Shown: positions 1 through 9,333, counted from the first letter of the stretch. The stretch is DNA of 32,564 bases from Sideroxydans sp. (GCA_028687425.1 JAQUAD010000030.1:1-32564), one strand, 5' to 3'. A program made the numbers and translations. Notes: generated by a model from the sequence alone, not told the origin.

Positions 1-1
1 C

Positions 2-1303
2 AAGCTGCTGTCTCTGGCCGGCTTCCTGTTGCTGGTGCTGCTCTACCAGCAACAACGCATGGGACAGTTCGAACAAGTGGTGATGCAGGACAACCGGGCG
101 ATCGCGGCAAGCTATCTGGAGACGAGCGAACAGCTGGCGCAGCTGGGCTACCAGTCTTTTTCGCGCGATGCGGCCGGCGTGAACCTGTGGGACACCGACG
201 ACTACCAGCGTCCGCGCAAACTGATCGCGGCTGACGGCAGCATAGAGAGCGCGGCGCAGACCGCGCAGATCGCCAGGCGGGCCGGTTTTATCCAGCCCGT
301 CCTGTGGGTCATCGACCTGCTGGCTGTCACGGTGCTGTTCATGTTCGTCTACGGCCATGCGGCGCATGCCTGGGCGGCGTTCAGGAAGCATATCGATGCC
401 TACCTCTATGTAGCGCCGGCCATGATCGGCATGCTGGTGCTGGTGTTCTTCCCATTCATGTACGGCATCACCTTGGCGTTCACCGACACCACGCTGTTCA
501 ACGAATCGCTGCCGTTCCAGGAACGGCTGATCGGCTGGGACAACTTCATCGCCATCCTCGGCGATTTCGATCTGTACCAGCGCACGGCCGACGGCCTCAT
601 CTGGAACTTCCAGAACTTCTACTGGACGCTGGGGGTGACCGTGTTGTGGACGGTCACCAATGTCGCGCTCGGCGTCAGCGTCGGCTTCCTGCTGGCGATG
701 GCACTGAACACCGAAGGCTTGCGCGGCAAGGCGATCTACCGCGTGCTGCTGATCCTGCCCTGGGCCATCCCCAACTACATCACGGCGCTGGTGTGGCGCG
801 GCATGTTCCATCCGCAGTTCGGCGTGATCAATCAGGTGTTACAGATGTTCGGGCTGGAACCGGTGGCGTGGTTCGACGGTGTGTTCAGTTCCTTCATCAC
901 CGGGGTGGCGACCAACGGCTGGCTGAGTTTCCCGTTCATGATGGTGGTGATACTGGGCGCGCTGCAGTCCATCCCGCGCGACATGTACGAGGCGGCCGAG
1001 GTGGAAGGGGCCAGCCGCTGGCAGCGTCTGCGCTACATCACGCTGCCGCTGCTCAAGCCGACGCTGATCCCGGCCATCGTGCTGTCGGTGGTGTGGACCT
1101 TCAACATGTTCAACATCATCTTCCTCGTCTCGGGCGGCGAGCCGGCCGGGGCCAACGAGATACTGGTGACCAAGGCCTACAAGATCGCGTTCGAGAACTA
1201 TCAGTACGCCTATGCCGCCGCCTATTCGACGGTGATCTTCGCCATACTGCTGGTGTACGGCTTCTTCCAGACGCGCGTCACCAAGGCCACGGAGTCGTTC
1301 TGA
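2..1303 (+). CDS. malF: Maltose/maltodextrin-type ABC transporter permease MalF (5' end missing)
   Basis: Inner-membrane permease subunit of a carbohydrate importer that would pair with the MalG-like protein directly downstream. The reading frame is open from base 2, inside a hydrophobic segment (LLSLAGFLLLVLL), so the start lies upstream of the window. A periplasmic stretch of about 80 residues follows, then several further membrane segments. The conserved cytoplasmic EAA loop is visible near 990-1065 (EAAEVEGASRWQRLRYITLP), the surface that docks the ATPase. A segment after the second visible helix (TDTTLFNESLPFQERLIGWDN) resembles the MalF periplasmic region. The stop codon is one base before the malG start, so the two are translationally coupled. 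The substrate is inferred from the family. Neither the ATPase nor the binding protein lies in the window. Confidence 0.88.
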   Translation, partial: KLLSLAGFLLLVLLYQQQRMGQFEQVVMQDNRAIAASYLETSEQLAQLGYQSFSRDAAGVNLWDTDDYQRPRKLIAADGSIESAAQTAQIARRAGFIQPVLWVIDLLAVTVLFMFVYGHAAHAWAAFRKHIDAYLYVAPAMIGMLVLVFFPFMYGITLAFTDTTLFNESLPFQERLIGWDNFIAILGDFDLYQRTADGLIWNFQNFYWTLGVTVLWTVTNVALGVSVGFLLAMALNTEGLRGKAIYRVLLILPWAIPNYITALVWRGMFHPQFGVINQVLQMFGLEPVAWFDGVFSSFITGVATNGWLSFPFMMVVILGALQSIPRDMYEAAEVEGASRWQRLRYITLPLLKPTLIPAIVLSVVWTFNMFNIIFLVSGGEPAGANEILVTKAYKIAFENYQYAYAAAYSTVIFAILLVYGFFQTRVTKATESF

Positions 1304-1304
1304 C

Positions 1305-2168
1305 ATGAAGACGCGCAATCACATCTGGCTGCACCTGACGCTGATCAGCTTCACACTGCTGGCGCTGTATCCGGTGTTCTGGGTGCTGGCGCTGTCGTTC
1401 TCCGGGCAACAGAGCGTGGGGCTGATCGACCTGCCGAAGGACCCGGGATTCTTCGAGCGGCTGCGCGGCGTGCTGCCGTTCCCGGCACACTGGTCGGTGA
1501 GCAATTTCGTGGAAGTGTGGACGGAACAGCAGTTCGGGCGCTGGCTGTGGAACAGCGTAGTGGTGTCGCTGATGACCACCTTGCTCGGCGTGTTCCTCGC
1601 CTGCACGGCGGCCTATGCCTTCTCGCGCTTCCGCTTCCCGGGGCGCAACCTCGGCATGCTGGCCTTCCTGGTATCGCAGATGTTCCCCGGCACGCTGATG
1701 CTGATCCCGCTGTTCATCATCATCGTCAAGCAGCTGCAGCTGGGCAACACCTACATCGGGCTGGTGATCGTGTACGCGACCACCTCCATCCCGTTCTGCG
1801 TGTGGATGCTCAAGGGCTATTTCGACACCATCCCCTATGACATCGAGGAGTCGGCGCTGATCGACGGCGCCTCGCGGCTCACCATCTTCTGGCGCATCAT
1901 CCTGCCGCTGGCCAAACCCGCCATCGCCATCACCGCACTGTTCTCGTTCATGACGGCGTGGAACGAGTTCATCCTCGCGTCGGTGTTCATGGAAGCGGAA
2001 GGCAATTACACCGCGCCGGTCGGCCTGCGTTTCTTCGTCGGCGGCTTCTCTTCGCAATGGGGCTATTTCGCGGCCGGCTCGGTGATCGTGTCGCTGCCGG
2101 TGGTGGCGCTGTTCCTGCAATTGCAGAAATACCTGATCTCGGGATTGACGGCGGGCAGCGTGAAATAG
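1305..2168 (+). CDS. malG: Maltose/maltodextrin-type ABC transporter permease MalG
   Basis: Second inner-membrane permease of the carbohydrate importer, 287 aa, close to the usual MalG length of about 290-300. It starts with a membrane segment (IWLHLTLISFTLLALYPVFW) and shows about six hydrophobic helices. Its EAA loop lies near 1850-1925 (EESALIDGASRLTIFWRIIL), followed by the typical MalG sequence around MTAWNEFILAS. The ATG lies one base after the malF stop, which indicates coupled translation of equimolar permeases. A GC-rich hairpin follows 20 bases after the stop, so malFG probably ends a transcript here. Assignment to the MalG family is confident; the exact sugar is not shown by sequence. 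Confidence 0.9.
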   Translation: MKTRNHIWLHLTLISFTLLALYPVFWVLALSFSGQQSVGLIDLPKDPGFFERLRGVLPFPAHWSVSNFVEVWTEQQFGRWLWNSVVVSLMTTLLGVFLACTAAYAFSRFRFPGRNLGMLAFLVSQMFPGTLMLIPLFIIIVKQLQLGNTYIGLVIVYATTSIPFCVWMLKGYFDTIPYDIEESALIDGASRLTIFWRIILPLAKPAIAITALFSFMTAWNEFILASVFMEAEGNYTAPVGLRFFVGGFSSQWGYFAAGSVIVSLPVVALFLQLQKYLISGLTAGSVK

Positions 2169-2187
2169 GCCGTATCCCTTCCACTTT

Positions 2188-2206
2188 CCGCCCCGGGTCG
2201 GGGCGG
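2188..2206 (+). terminator. GC-rich hairpin after malG
   Basis: A perfect 7-bp stem (CCGCCCC at 2188-2194 with GGGGCGG at 2200-2206) closes a 5-nt loop 20 bases after the malG stop. There is no long T-run after it, only TGTTGCC and then a TTTT at 2221-2224, so it may be a weak or factor-assisted terminator. Confidence 0.45.
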
Positions 2207-2394
2207 TGTTGCCGCATGCTGTTTTACTGTTTGAAGTACCGCGCCGAATACAGGGTATGCCGTAGCGAAAATACAGTGTTCACCGGAGTGCATCGGCTCA
2301 GACCCTGACTAACACTCGCACCACAGTCGCGGCCCGCGTCCGTGGTGCATGGCGTGATGTCATGCCGGGTGCGATAACAACAAGGAGAACGCAC

Positions 2395-3174
2395 ATGAAA
2401 TTCAACACACCTGCATTCGTGTTCTGTCTTACTTCCTTTCTTGCATACACCAGCGCCCAGGCCGTGACCTTCACCGATCCCAAGGGCGACGACAACGGGC
2501 CGGGCAATTACATCTATCCGACCGACAGCGTGTACAAATCCGGCTCTTTCGACCTGACCAAACTGTCGGTCAAGAAGAAGGGCGACAACGTGGAGTTCGC
2601 CGTGGACGTCAACAGTTCGCTGGAAGACCCGTGGGGCATGGGTAATGGCTTCTCGGTGCAGATGGTGTTCATCTTCATCAAAACCGGCGCCGGCGGGCAT
2701 AGCGAGGGCCTGCCCGGACTCAACGTGAAGTTCGCGCCGGGCAGCGAGTGGAACAAGGTGGTCATCCTGTCGCCGCAGAAGAAAGCGCGCGTGACCGGCG
2801 AGGCCGAGACCAAGGCGGGCATGCTGATGGCCGACATCGTGGTGCCCAACACCACGCGCGGCAGCGGACGCAGCATCAAGGGTTCGGTGCCGCTGAGTGA
2901 ACTGGGTGGCGACGGCAACGTCGACGGCTGGTCGTACCAGGTGGTGATGCAATCCAACGAAGGCTTCCCGGCCGCCACCGACCTGCTCACGCGCAAGGTG
3001 AACGAATACGAGGGGCAGCACCGTTTCGGCGGCGGCAATGACGGCGATTGCGATCCGCACACGATGGACGTGCTGGACGGCCCCGGAGCCAAACAGTCCG
3101 ACATGCTGGCCCACACCTGCGGTCCCAACGGCGAGCCGGTCAAGCCCGCCATGCTGAAGTTGATCAAGAAGTAA
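2395..3174 (+). CDS. Secreted glucodextranase-type DOMON-like domain protein
   Basis: Predicted exported 259-aa protein. A signal peptide ends at SAQA (residues 20-23), and the mature chain begins VTFTDPKGDDNGPGNYIYP. This opening and the sequence around YKSGSFDLTKLSVKKKGDNV match the C-terminal DOMON-like, carbohydrate-binding module of glucodextranase and related amylolytic enzymes, here with no catalytic domain. The ATG at 2395 was chosen over an in-frame ATG at 2362 because AAGGAG lies just upstream and the signal peptide begins there. Two cysteines in the last 50 residues (DCDPHTMD and HTCGPNG) could form a disulfide. Its position after malFG and before an outer-membrane barrel suggests a role in binding alpha-glucans in the periplasm or at the surface. 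That role is inference. Confidence 0.72.
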   Translation: MKFNTPAFVFCLTSFLAYTSAQAVTFTDPKGDDNGPGNYIYPTDSVYKSGSFDLTKLSVKKKGDNVEFAVDVNSSLEDPWGMGNGFSVQMVFIFIKTGAGGHSEGLPGLNVKFAPGSEWNKVVILSPQKKARVTGEAETKAGMLMADIVVPNTTRGSGRSIKGSVPLSELGGDGNVDGWSYQVVMQSNEGFPAATDLLTRKVNEYEGQHRFGGGNDGDCDPHTMDVLDGPGAKQSDMLAHTCGPNGEPVKPAMLKLIKK

Positions 3175-3207
3175 GCACCGTCAGTCAATCCGGATAAGGG
3201 GATACAA

Positions 3208-4998
3208 ATGATCAAGCACTCGATGAAAACCTCGATGAAACCGTTATGCCTGCTGGTTGGTCTGGCATTGTCGCAATCCGCAGCAGCAGTCGATCTCGAC
3301 CTGAGCGGTAGCAACTTCTACATGAAATTCCTGGACGGCAGCCAGCGCGGCGCACCCAGCGGCAGTATCGACACCGCCAGCGGCGGCGACCAGGGCCAGT
3401 TCACCGAACTCAACCTGGTGTTCAAGGCGACCATCTCGCCCAAGGTGGAGGCGGGCGGCCGCATCCAGAGCCGCAGCAGCGCGGCCTACTGGACGGAGTT
3501 CGGCGGCTTCGGGCTGGAGAACTCGGTCGGCAACAATGAAGTCAATCACCAGAAATTCACCAAGCTGCGCGGCGCCTATGTGGAGCTGAGCCCGGGCTAC
3601 GACTGGCTGACGCAGGTGCGCATCGGCACCAGCGACTGGGGCATGTTCGATCCGTTCACCGTCGGCAAGGTGCGCTACATCGACCGCGACAACTACAACG
3701 GTTTCTACTTCCGTGGACCGATCAGGGACGAGAGCACATGGGAATTGGCGCGCGTGTCGCTGCCCACCTATCTGCAGTTCAACTACGGACAGGGACCGAC
3801 TTGCTGTTCCACCGACAGCACGCAGTACAACGAGGCGGTCTACATCGGCCAGGTCAAGGTGCCGGTCGGTAACGCGCATCTGGTCGCCAGCTATCAATCG
3901 TTCATCGATCATATGCTGGGCACCACCGGCAATGCCTTCGCCGGGGTGAACACCAACAGCTTCTACAAGAACACCGTGACGGCATTGAAGGCGGACGGCA
4001 GTCCGAGTGATGCACTGGAGCTGCGCGCCGCGTATTACCGCTCCACATCCGAACCTTCCGGCGGTGCCGTCGGTGAGGTGTGGGGCAACACGCCCATGGG
4101 CAACATCAGCGACCGCGCGATCAAGCTGGATGCGGATGTGACCGAAACGCCGGTCGACGGCCTGAGCTTCAACTTCCAGTATTTCGATATCGGTGCCGGT
4201 TACTTCAGCACTGCCGCAGCGCGGCGCGAGTCGGATGTGTTGCTGACCGAGGGTTCAGAATCGGCCTGGTACAACTGGGGCAACGCGCTCTGGTCGGGCG
4301 GTGCGACAGCCGACTACACACAGGGTGCGGCTTCGCCCAAGGGCAGACCCGGCGTACCCAACGGCACGCAGAACGGGCTGACCGACAACGACTTCATGGA
4401 CTTCAACGAGTCGCCAGCTGAATCGGTGATCGGCTGGAAGGGATTGACCGGAGTGGGCAAGCTGGATGTGGCCGACACGCCGATGTCGCTGGAGCTGACG
4501 CGTGTGAGCTACAACAACAACTGGCAGAACTACGCCACCACCGGCCCCCTGTACAACGTGTTCCCGGTGAACCAGGATCGCACCACCAACATCATCGTGT
4601 TCAAGCTGAACCACAACTTCGATGCGATGGGCGGACTGGATACCAACTTCAAGTTCAAGCGTGTGGATGACAAGGACAAGGTATCGGCCGCCATCGCCAC
4701 CGACGACCGCGATGTGCTGGATAACGGCGCCTCGATCAGCGTGGGCAACCAGCTGGCTGCCGATCTGTACGGCACGCTGTCCTACGGCCGTTACATCCGC
4801 GACATCAAGGTCGGTGCCGACAAGTTCAACAACGCCAAGAGCATCTACGGTGTGCGCTTCGCCTACAACCTGCCGGGCTTCGAGTTCGGCATGCTGACGC
4901 AGTGGATACAGGGCAACGGCAACCCGAGCGAGACGGTGGGCGCGACGGTCAAGATCCAGCAATACCGCATGAAGGCGTATGCACAAGTCAATTTCTGA
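3208..4998 (+). CDS. Outer-membrane beta-barrel protein, possible glycan-uptake porin
   Basis: Predicted outer-membrane barrel, 596 aa. The N-terminus has a signal peptide ending at SQSAAA (residue 27). The mature chain shows repeated amphipathic strands rich in Tyr, Asn and Gly, and ends MKAYAQVNF, with the terminal Phe that the BAM machinery recognises. The ATG at 3208 follows an AAGGGG ribosome site; an in-frame ATG at 3223 is an alternative. A Cys pair occurs in the middle (GPTCCSTDS). I do not recognise a precise family; it is too long for a classical trimeric porin. It lies 33 bases after the DOMON-like gene and ends in a strong terminator, so the two probably form one transcript, plausibly handling maltodextrins with malFG. 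Confidence 0.7.
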   Translation: MIKHSMKTSMKPLCLLVGLALSQSAAAVDLDLSGSNFYMKFLDGSQRGAPSGSIDTASGGDQGQFTELNLVFKATISPKVEAGGRIQSRSSAAYWTEFGGFGLENSVGNNEVNHQKFTKLRGAYVELSPGYDWLTQVRIGTSDWGMFDPFTVGKVRYIDRDNYNGFYFRGPIRDESTWELARVSLPTYLQFNYGQGPTCCSTDSTQYNEAVYIGQVKVPVGNAHLVASYQSFIDHMLGTTGNAFAGVNTNSFYKNTVTALKADGSPSDALELRAAYYRSTSEPSGGAVGEVWGNTPMGNISDRAIKLDADVTETPVDGLSFNFQYFDIGAGYFSTAAARRESDVLLTEGSESAWYNWGNALWSGGATADYTQGAASPKGRPGVPNGTQNGLTDNDFMDFNESPAESVIGWKGLTGVGKLDVADTPMSLELTRVSYNNNWQNYATTGPLYNVFPVNQDRTTNIIVFKLNHNFDAMGGLDTNFKFKRVDDKDKVSAAIATDDRDVLDNGASISVGNQLAADLYGTLSYGRYIRDIKVGADKFNNAKSIYGVRFAYNLPGFEFGMLTQWIQGNGNPSETVGATVKIQQYRMKAYAQVNF

Positions 4999-5035
4999 CG
5001 AACTGCAGCGGACAGACTACGTTCTCCTCCCCTTG

Positions 5036-5065
5036 ACCCTCCTGTAACCGGGAGGGTATTTTTTT
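5036..5065 (+). terminator. Rho-independent terminator after the outer-membrane barrel gene
   Basis: A 7-bp perfect stem (ACCCTCC at 5036-5042, GGAGGGT at 5051-5057) with an 8-nt loop is followed by A and then seven T residues (5059-5065). It lies 37 bases after the stop codon and is a textbook intrinsic terminator. Confidence 0.9.
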
Positions 5066-5104
5066 GCGGACACACGATGTGTGCAGGAACGACAGGAGTG
5101 ACCC

Positions 5105-5773
5105 ATGAGAAAACTCATCGCATCCACGTTCGTGTCGCTGGACGGCATCATGCAAGCACCCGGCGGACCGGAAGAAGACCCGACCGGCGGCTTTGCCTTC
5201 GGCGGCTGGACATTCAACTACTGGGACGAGGTGATGGACATCTCGGCATCCGGCTTCGATGCCAAGGGCAGGGAGCTGCTGCTCGGCCGCAGAACCTACG
5301 AGATATTCGAAGCCTACTGGCCGTACCAGCCTGCCGACGACCCAGTGGCCAAGACGCTCAACGCAGTGAAGAAGCATGTGGTCTCACGCACATTGAAGAA
5401 GCTGCAATGGCACAACTCGACCCTGCTGCAAGGCGATGCGGCCACTGCGATCATTGCGCTGAAAGCGCAGGCAGGCCCCGATCTGCAGATCATCGGCAGC
5501 GGCAACCTGATCCAGACGCTGCACGCCGAATCGCTGATAGACGAATACAACGTGTGGACCTTTCCCGTGGTGCTCGGGCAGGGCAAGCGCCTTTTCGGCG
5601 AGAACGCCAAACCATGTGCACTGCATCTCGTGCACTCGCAGACTTCGAGCACCGGCGTGGTGATGAGCCGCTATGTACCGGCAGGCGAGATCAGGCCCGG
5701 CTCGTTCGCAAGTGAGGAACCGAGCGAACTGGAATTGGCACGGCGCAAGAAGATGGCGAAAGGCATATGGTGA
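5105..5773 (+). CDS. RibD C-terminal/dihydrofolate reductase-like family protein
   Basis: Cytoplasmic 222-aa protein of the RibD-C/DHFR-like family (YyaP/YwjB type). Family landmarks in order: the opening strand MRKLIASTFVSLDGIMQAPG, the LLLGRRTYEIFEAYWP segment, VVSRTLKKLQW, the nucleotide-binding glycine turn IIGSGNLIQTL, and the late FPVVLGQGKRLFGE motif. Such proteins probably bind NADPH, but most have no known substrate and are not true folate enzymes. The start is supported by AGGAG eight bases upstream. About 40 charged residues (EEPSELELARRKKMAKG) extend past the core fold at the C-terminus. The VOC gene begins 55 bases downstream on the same strand and may be co-transcribed. Confidence 0.85.
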   Translation: MRKLIASTFVSLDGIMQAPGGPEEDPTGGFAFGGWTFNYWDEVMDISASGFDAKGRELLLGRRTYEIFEAYWPYQPADDPVAKTLNAVKKHVVSRTLKKLQWHNSTLLQGDAATAIIALKAQAGPDLQIIGSGNLIQTLHAESLIDEYNVWTFPVVLGQGKRLFGENAKPCALHLVHSQTSSTGVVMSRYVPAGEIRPGSFASEEPSELELARRKKMAKGIW

Positions 5774-5828
5774 GGTAACGCCAAGGCTCAAGGCCCGTCG
5801 CTCCGTGTTTACATAAAGGAGGTTAGCC

Positions 5829-6317
5829 ATGAACACACCAGCAAAAAACACCATCTGTCTCTGGTATGACCGCGATGCCGAAGAAGCGGTGCGGTTTTAT
5901 GCTAAGACCTTCCCCGACTCGGTTGTCAGCGAGGTGTACCGCGCACCGGGCGACTATCCGTCCGGAACACAGGGCGACGTGCTGACCGTCAGCTTCACCG
6001 TCATGGGGATTCCCTGCATCGGTCTCAACGGCGGCCCCGAATTCAAACATAGCGAAGCCTTCTCGTTTCAGGTGGCAACCGTCGACCAGGCCGAGACCGA
6101 TCGTTACTGGAACGCAATCGTGGGCAACGGCGGACAAGAGAGCGCATGCGGTTGGTGCAAGGACAAATGGGGCCTGTCCTGGCAGATCACGCCGGTAGCA
6201 CTCCTGCAAGCGATCTCAGATCCCGATCCCGCTGCCGCAAAACGCGCGTTCGACGCGATGATGGAGATGGGGAAGATCGACATTGCGACTATCGAGGCGG
6301 CGCGTCGCGGCGGTTGA
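5829..6317 (+). CDS. PhnB-like VOC (glyoxalase-fold) family protein
   Basis: Small 162-aa protein of the vicinal-oxygen-chelate superfamily, PhnB / '3-demethylubiquinone-9 3-methyltransferase' subfamily. It opens with TICLWYDRDAEEAVRFYAKT and carries the family segments VLTVSFTVMGIPCIGLNGGP, FSFQVATVDQAETDRYW and the GWCKDKWGLSWQITP motif. The C-terminal helix region (DPAAAKRAFDAMMEMGKID) is also typical. Its biochemical role is unknown; the old methyltransferase name is misleading. A very strong ribosome site (AAAGGAGGT) lies seven bases before the ATG. No terminator was seen after the gene. Confidence 0.87.
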   Translation: MNTPAKNTICLWYDRDAEEAVRFYAKTFPDSVVSEVYRAPGDYPSGTQGDVLTVSFTVMGIPCIGLNGGPEFKHSEAFSFQVATVDQAETDRYWNAIVGNGGQESACGWCKDKWGLSWQITPVALLQAISDPDPAAAKRAFDAMMEMGKIDIATIEAARRGG

Positions 6318-6669
6318 ATCAGGGGAATATTGCCGATGAATGAATCTCGGCCATAAGAGACATAGCAGATTTTCTTGGATGGCGATTCGGTGAGGGGCAA
6401 TTCATCGTACTGGCCTGACACGCACAGCACGGATAGTGACCACCCGAAGTATCACTCTGTCACCACAGGAATTTATCGAGTTACCCACAGCTCTCCCACA
6501 AGGGCATACACAATAATTGTGAGCAACTGCAGTACGTGGCCTCCAATAACGAACAAAGGGGTTGGCTCAGACTCGATTTGGTTTCCTTACCCATCGCTTC
6601 CAGCAAACGGCCAGCCCTCACGTCCCTGTTAAAATCATCCCCTGTTCACCTTTTCAGGATCACCCGCAC
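6318..6669. other. 352-base non-coding gap before pepN, with a palindrome
   Basis: No gene is supported here. Plus-strand frames open across it start with TTG and have unlikely composition. A 13-nt palindrome, CACAATAATTGTG, lies at 6509-6521 and could be an operator. A TTAAAAT element at 6629-6635 is a possible -10 for pepN, without a clear -35. Nothing else was recognised. Confidence 0.4.
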
Positions 6670-9333
6670 ATGAGCAAGCCGATCAAGTCTGTCACCATCT
6701 ACCGCAAAGACTACACCGCACCCGCATACTGGGTGGATACCGTCGAGATGGGTTTCGATCTCGACCCGACGGCGACGCGGGTGGCGACCGTCATCACGAT
6801 GCGGCGCAACCATGCCTCGCCCAACCGGGATGTGGAGTTGCTGGGCGATGGCGCGAAGCTGGTGGCCTTGCGCATGAATGGCAGGACGCTGCGCAAAAAT
6901 GCGCAAGGCTATGCAATCGAGGGCGGCAAGCTGCGTATCGCTGATGCACCGGATGCGGTGACGCTGGAGATCGAGACGCTGGTGAATCCGGCGAAGAACA
7001 CTTCGATGATGGGGCTGTATCTCTCCAATGGCAATTTCTTCACCCAGTGCGAGGCGGAGGGTTTCCGCAAGATCACCTGGTTCCCCGACCGTCCGGACGT
7101 GATGGCGAAATACGCAGTGATGCTGCGCGGCGACAAGAAGCAGTATCCGGTGTTGCTGTCGAACGGCAACCTGGTGGAACAGGGCGACCTGCCGGGTGGC
7201 CGCCACTATGCCAAGTGGGAAGACCCGTTCCGCAAGCCTTCTTATCTCTTCGCACTGGTGGCGGGCAAGCTGGTATGCCAGGAGGAAAGGTTCCGGCTCA
7301 AGTCGGGTCGCCGCGCGCTGCTGCAGGTGTGGGTGGAGCCGGGCAACCTGGACAAGACGCAGCATGCGATGGCCTCGCTGAAGCACAGCATCCGCTGGGA
7401 CGAGCAACGCTTCGGGCTGGAGCTCGATCTGGACCGCTTCATGATCGTCGCGGTGGGCGACTTCAACATGGGCGCGATGGAGAACAAGGGCCTGAACATC
7501 TTCAACACCAAGTTTGTGCTGGCCAATCCGCGCATCGCCACCGATACCGACTACAGCAACATCGAGGCGGTGGTCGGCCATGAATATTTCCACAACTGGA
7601 CCGGCAACCGCGTGACCTGCCGCGACTGGTTCCAGCTGTCGTTGAAGGAAGGCCTCACGGTGTTCCGCGATCAGGAGTTCAGTGCCGACATGGTCGGCAG
7701 CGACAGCGGCCGCGCGGTGAAGCGCATCGACGATGTGCGCGTGCTGCGCCAGGTGCAGTTCTCCGAGGATGCGGGGCCCATGGCGCATGCGGTGCGGCCG
7801 GACAGCTTCGTCGAGATCAACAACTTCTACACCGTGACCATCTATGAGAAGGGCGCCGAGGTGGTGCGCATGTACCAGACACTGCTGGGGCGCGAAGGCT
7901 TCCGCAAGGGCATGGACCTGTACTTCAAACGGCATGACGGGCAGGCGGTGACCTGCGACGACTTCCGCGCGGCGATGGCGAAAGCCAACGGGCGCAACCT
8001 CGCCCAGTTCGAGCGCTGGTACAGCCAGTCCGGCACACCACAGCTGAAAGTGGAGAGCCACTACGACGTGAAAAAGAAAACCTTTGCACTCACGCTCAGC
8101 CAGAGCAGCAAACCCGGCAAGGCACAGAAGCACCCGCTGCCTTTCCACATCCCTGTGGCGGTCGGCCTGCTCGATAGCAAGGGGCGCGACATGCCGCTGT
8201 ATCTGACTGGCGCATCCAAACCCGTCACCACCTGCGTGCTGGAGCTGACCCGTGCGAAGCAGACCTTCACCTTCACCCGTGTCAGGTCACGGCCCACCCC
8301 CTCGCTGCTGCGCAACTTCTCGGCGCCGGTGGAGATGGCATACGACTACACCGACAAGGAACTCGCCCACCTGATGGCGCATGACAGCGATGCCTTCAAC
8401 CGCTGGGAGGCCGGGCAGCGCCTGGCGATGCAACGCCTGATGAAGCTGATAGAGCAGGTGCAGAAGAGTGAGGCGCTGACGCTGGATGCGCTGTTCACGG
8501 ATGCACTGCGCAGCACGCTGAACGACCGCACACTGGACCCGTCCTTCATTGAGGTGATGCTCACCCTGCCATCGGAAGCGATGCTGGCCGAACAGTGCAA
8601 GGTGATCGACCCGCAGGCGATCCACAGCGCGCGCCAGTTCATGCGCAAGACCATCGCCGAGCGGCTCAAGGCCGACCTCATCGCCGCCTATGAAGCCAAC
8701 CTCACGCCCGGCCAATATCGCCCCGATGCGAAATCCGCCGGCAAGCGCGGCCTGAAGAACTTGTGCCTCGCCTACCTGCTGGCCTGGGATGACAAGAGCA
8801 CGCAGCAACTGGCACTGACGCAGGTGAACAGCGCCGACAACATGACCGACCGACTCGCCGCTCTGATGGGGCTGGTGAATGCCGGCAGCAGACTGGCAGT
8901 GACGCCGCTCAAGCGCTTCTACACCGACTACCGGATCGAGGCGCTGGTGATCGACAAATGGTTCAGTCTGCAGGCCGTGGCCGAGACCACCGATATCGAT
9001 ACCGTGCGCCGCCTCACCCAGCACACGGCCTTCATGCTGAAGAACCCCAACCGCGCGCGCAGCCTGATCTTCAGCTTCTGCAACGGCAACCCTTCACAGT
9101 TCCACGCGGCGGATGGCAGCGGCTACGCCTTCTGGGCAGAGCAGGTGATCGCGCTGAACAAGCTCAACCCGCAGGTCGCCGCGCGCCTGGTGCGCACGCT
9201 GGACCACTGGAAGAAATACAAACCTGCGCTGAAGAAGCAGATGAAGGCCGCGCTGCAGAAAGTCGCCGCGACCAAGGGCTTGTCGAAGGATGTGCAGGAA
9301 GTGGTGGAGCGGACGCTGGGAGGCGGGAAGTAA
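6670..9333 (+). CDS. pepN: Aminopeptidase N (M1 family zinc metallopeptidase)
   Basis: Cytoplasmic zinc aminopeptidase that removes N-terminal residues from peptides, 887 aa, close to the roughly 870 of E. coli PepN. The exopeptidase motif GAMEN is at residues 268-272. The zinc site HEYFH is at 304-308 with the third ligand E327 in SLKEG. The N-terminal beta-domain and C-terminal helical domain are both present, and the N-terminus (YRKDYTAPAYWVDTVEM) fits the PepN subgroup. The ATG at 6670 was chosen because homology starts there. The frame is open back to a TTG at 6562, but that 36-residue extension is not family-like. The ribosome site is weak (AGGAT). There is no signal peptide. Likely a stand-alone housekeeping gene. 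Confidence 0.95.
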   Translation: MSKPIKSVTIYRKDYTAPAYWVDTVEMGFDLDPTATRVATVITMRRNHASPNRDVELLGDGAKLVALRMNGRTLRKNAQGYAIEGGKLRIADAPDAVTLEIETLVNPAKNTSMMGLYLSNGNFFTQCEAEGFRKITWFPDRPDVMAKYAVMLRGDKKQYPVLLSNGNLVEQGDLPGGRHYAKWEDPFRKPSYLFALVAGKLVCQEERFRLKSGRRALLQVWVEPGNLDKTQHAMASLKHSIRWDEQRFGLELDLDRFMIVAVGDFNMGAMENKGLNIFNTKFVLANPRIATDTDYSNIEAVVGHEYFHNWTGNRVTCRDWFQLSLKEGLTVFRDQEFSADMVGSDSGRAVKRIDDVRVLRQVQFSEDAGPMAHAVRPDSFVEINNFYTVTIYEKGAEVVRMYQTLLGREGFRKGMDLYFKRHDGQAVTCDDFRAAMAKANGRNLAQFERWYSQSGTPQLKVESHYDVKKKTFALTLSQSSKPGKAQKHPLPFHIPVAVGLLDSKGRDMPLYLTGASKPVTTCVLELTRAKQTFTFTRVRSRPTPSLLRNFSAPVEMAYDYTDKELAHLMAHDSDAFNRWEAGQRLAMQRLMKLIEQVQKSEALTLDALFTDALRSTLNDRTLDPSFIEVMLTLPSEAMLAEQCKVIDPQAIHSARQFMRKTIAERLKADLIAAYEANLTPGQYRPDAKSAGKRGLKNLCLAYLLAWDDKSTQQLALTQVNSADNMTDRLAALMGLVNAGSRLAVTPLKRFYTDYRIEALVIDKWFSLQAVAETTDIDTVRRLTQHTAFMLKNPNRARSLIFSFCNGNPSQFHAADGSGYAFWAEQVIALNKLNPQVAARLVRTLDHWKKYKPALKKQMKAALQKVAATKGLSKDVQEVVERTLGGGK

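Noticed and set aside
6375-6632. 85-codon frame before pepN
   Set aside because: TTG start, no ribosome site, unlikely composition, overlaps the palindrome and the possible pepN promoter.
6646-8148. 500-codon minus-strand frame inside pepN
   Set aside because: Shadow of pepN; composition typical of antisense GC-rich frames.
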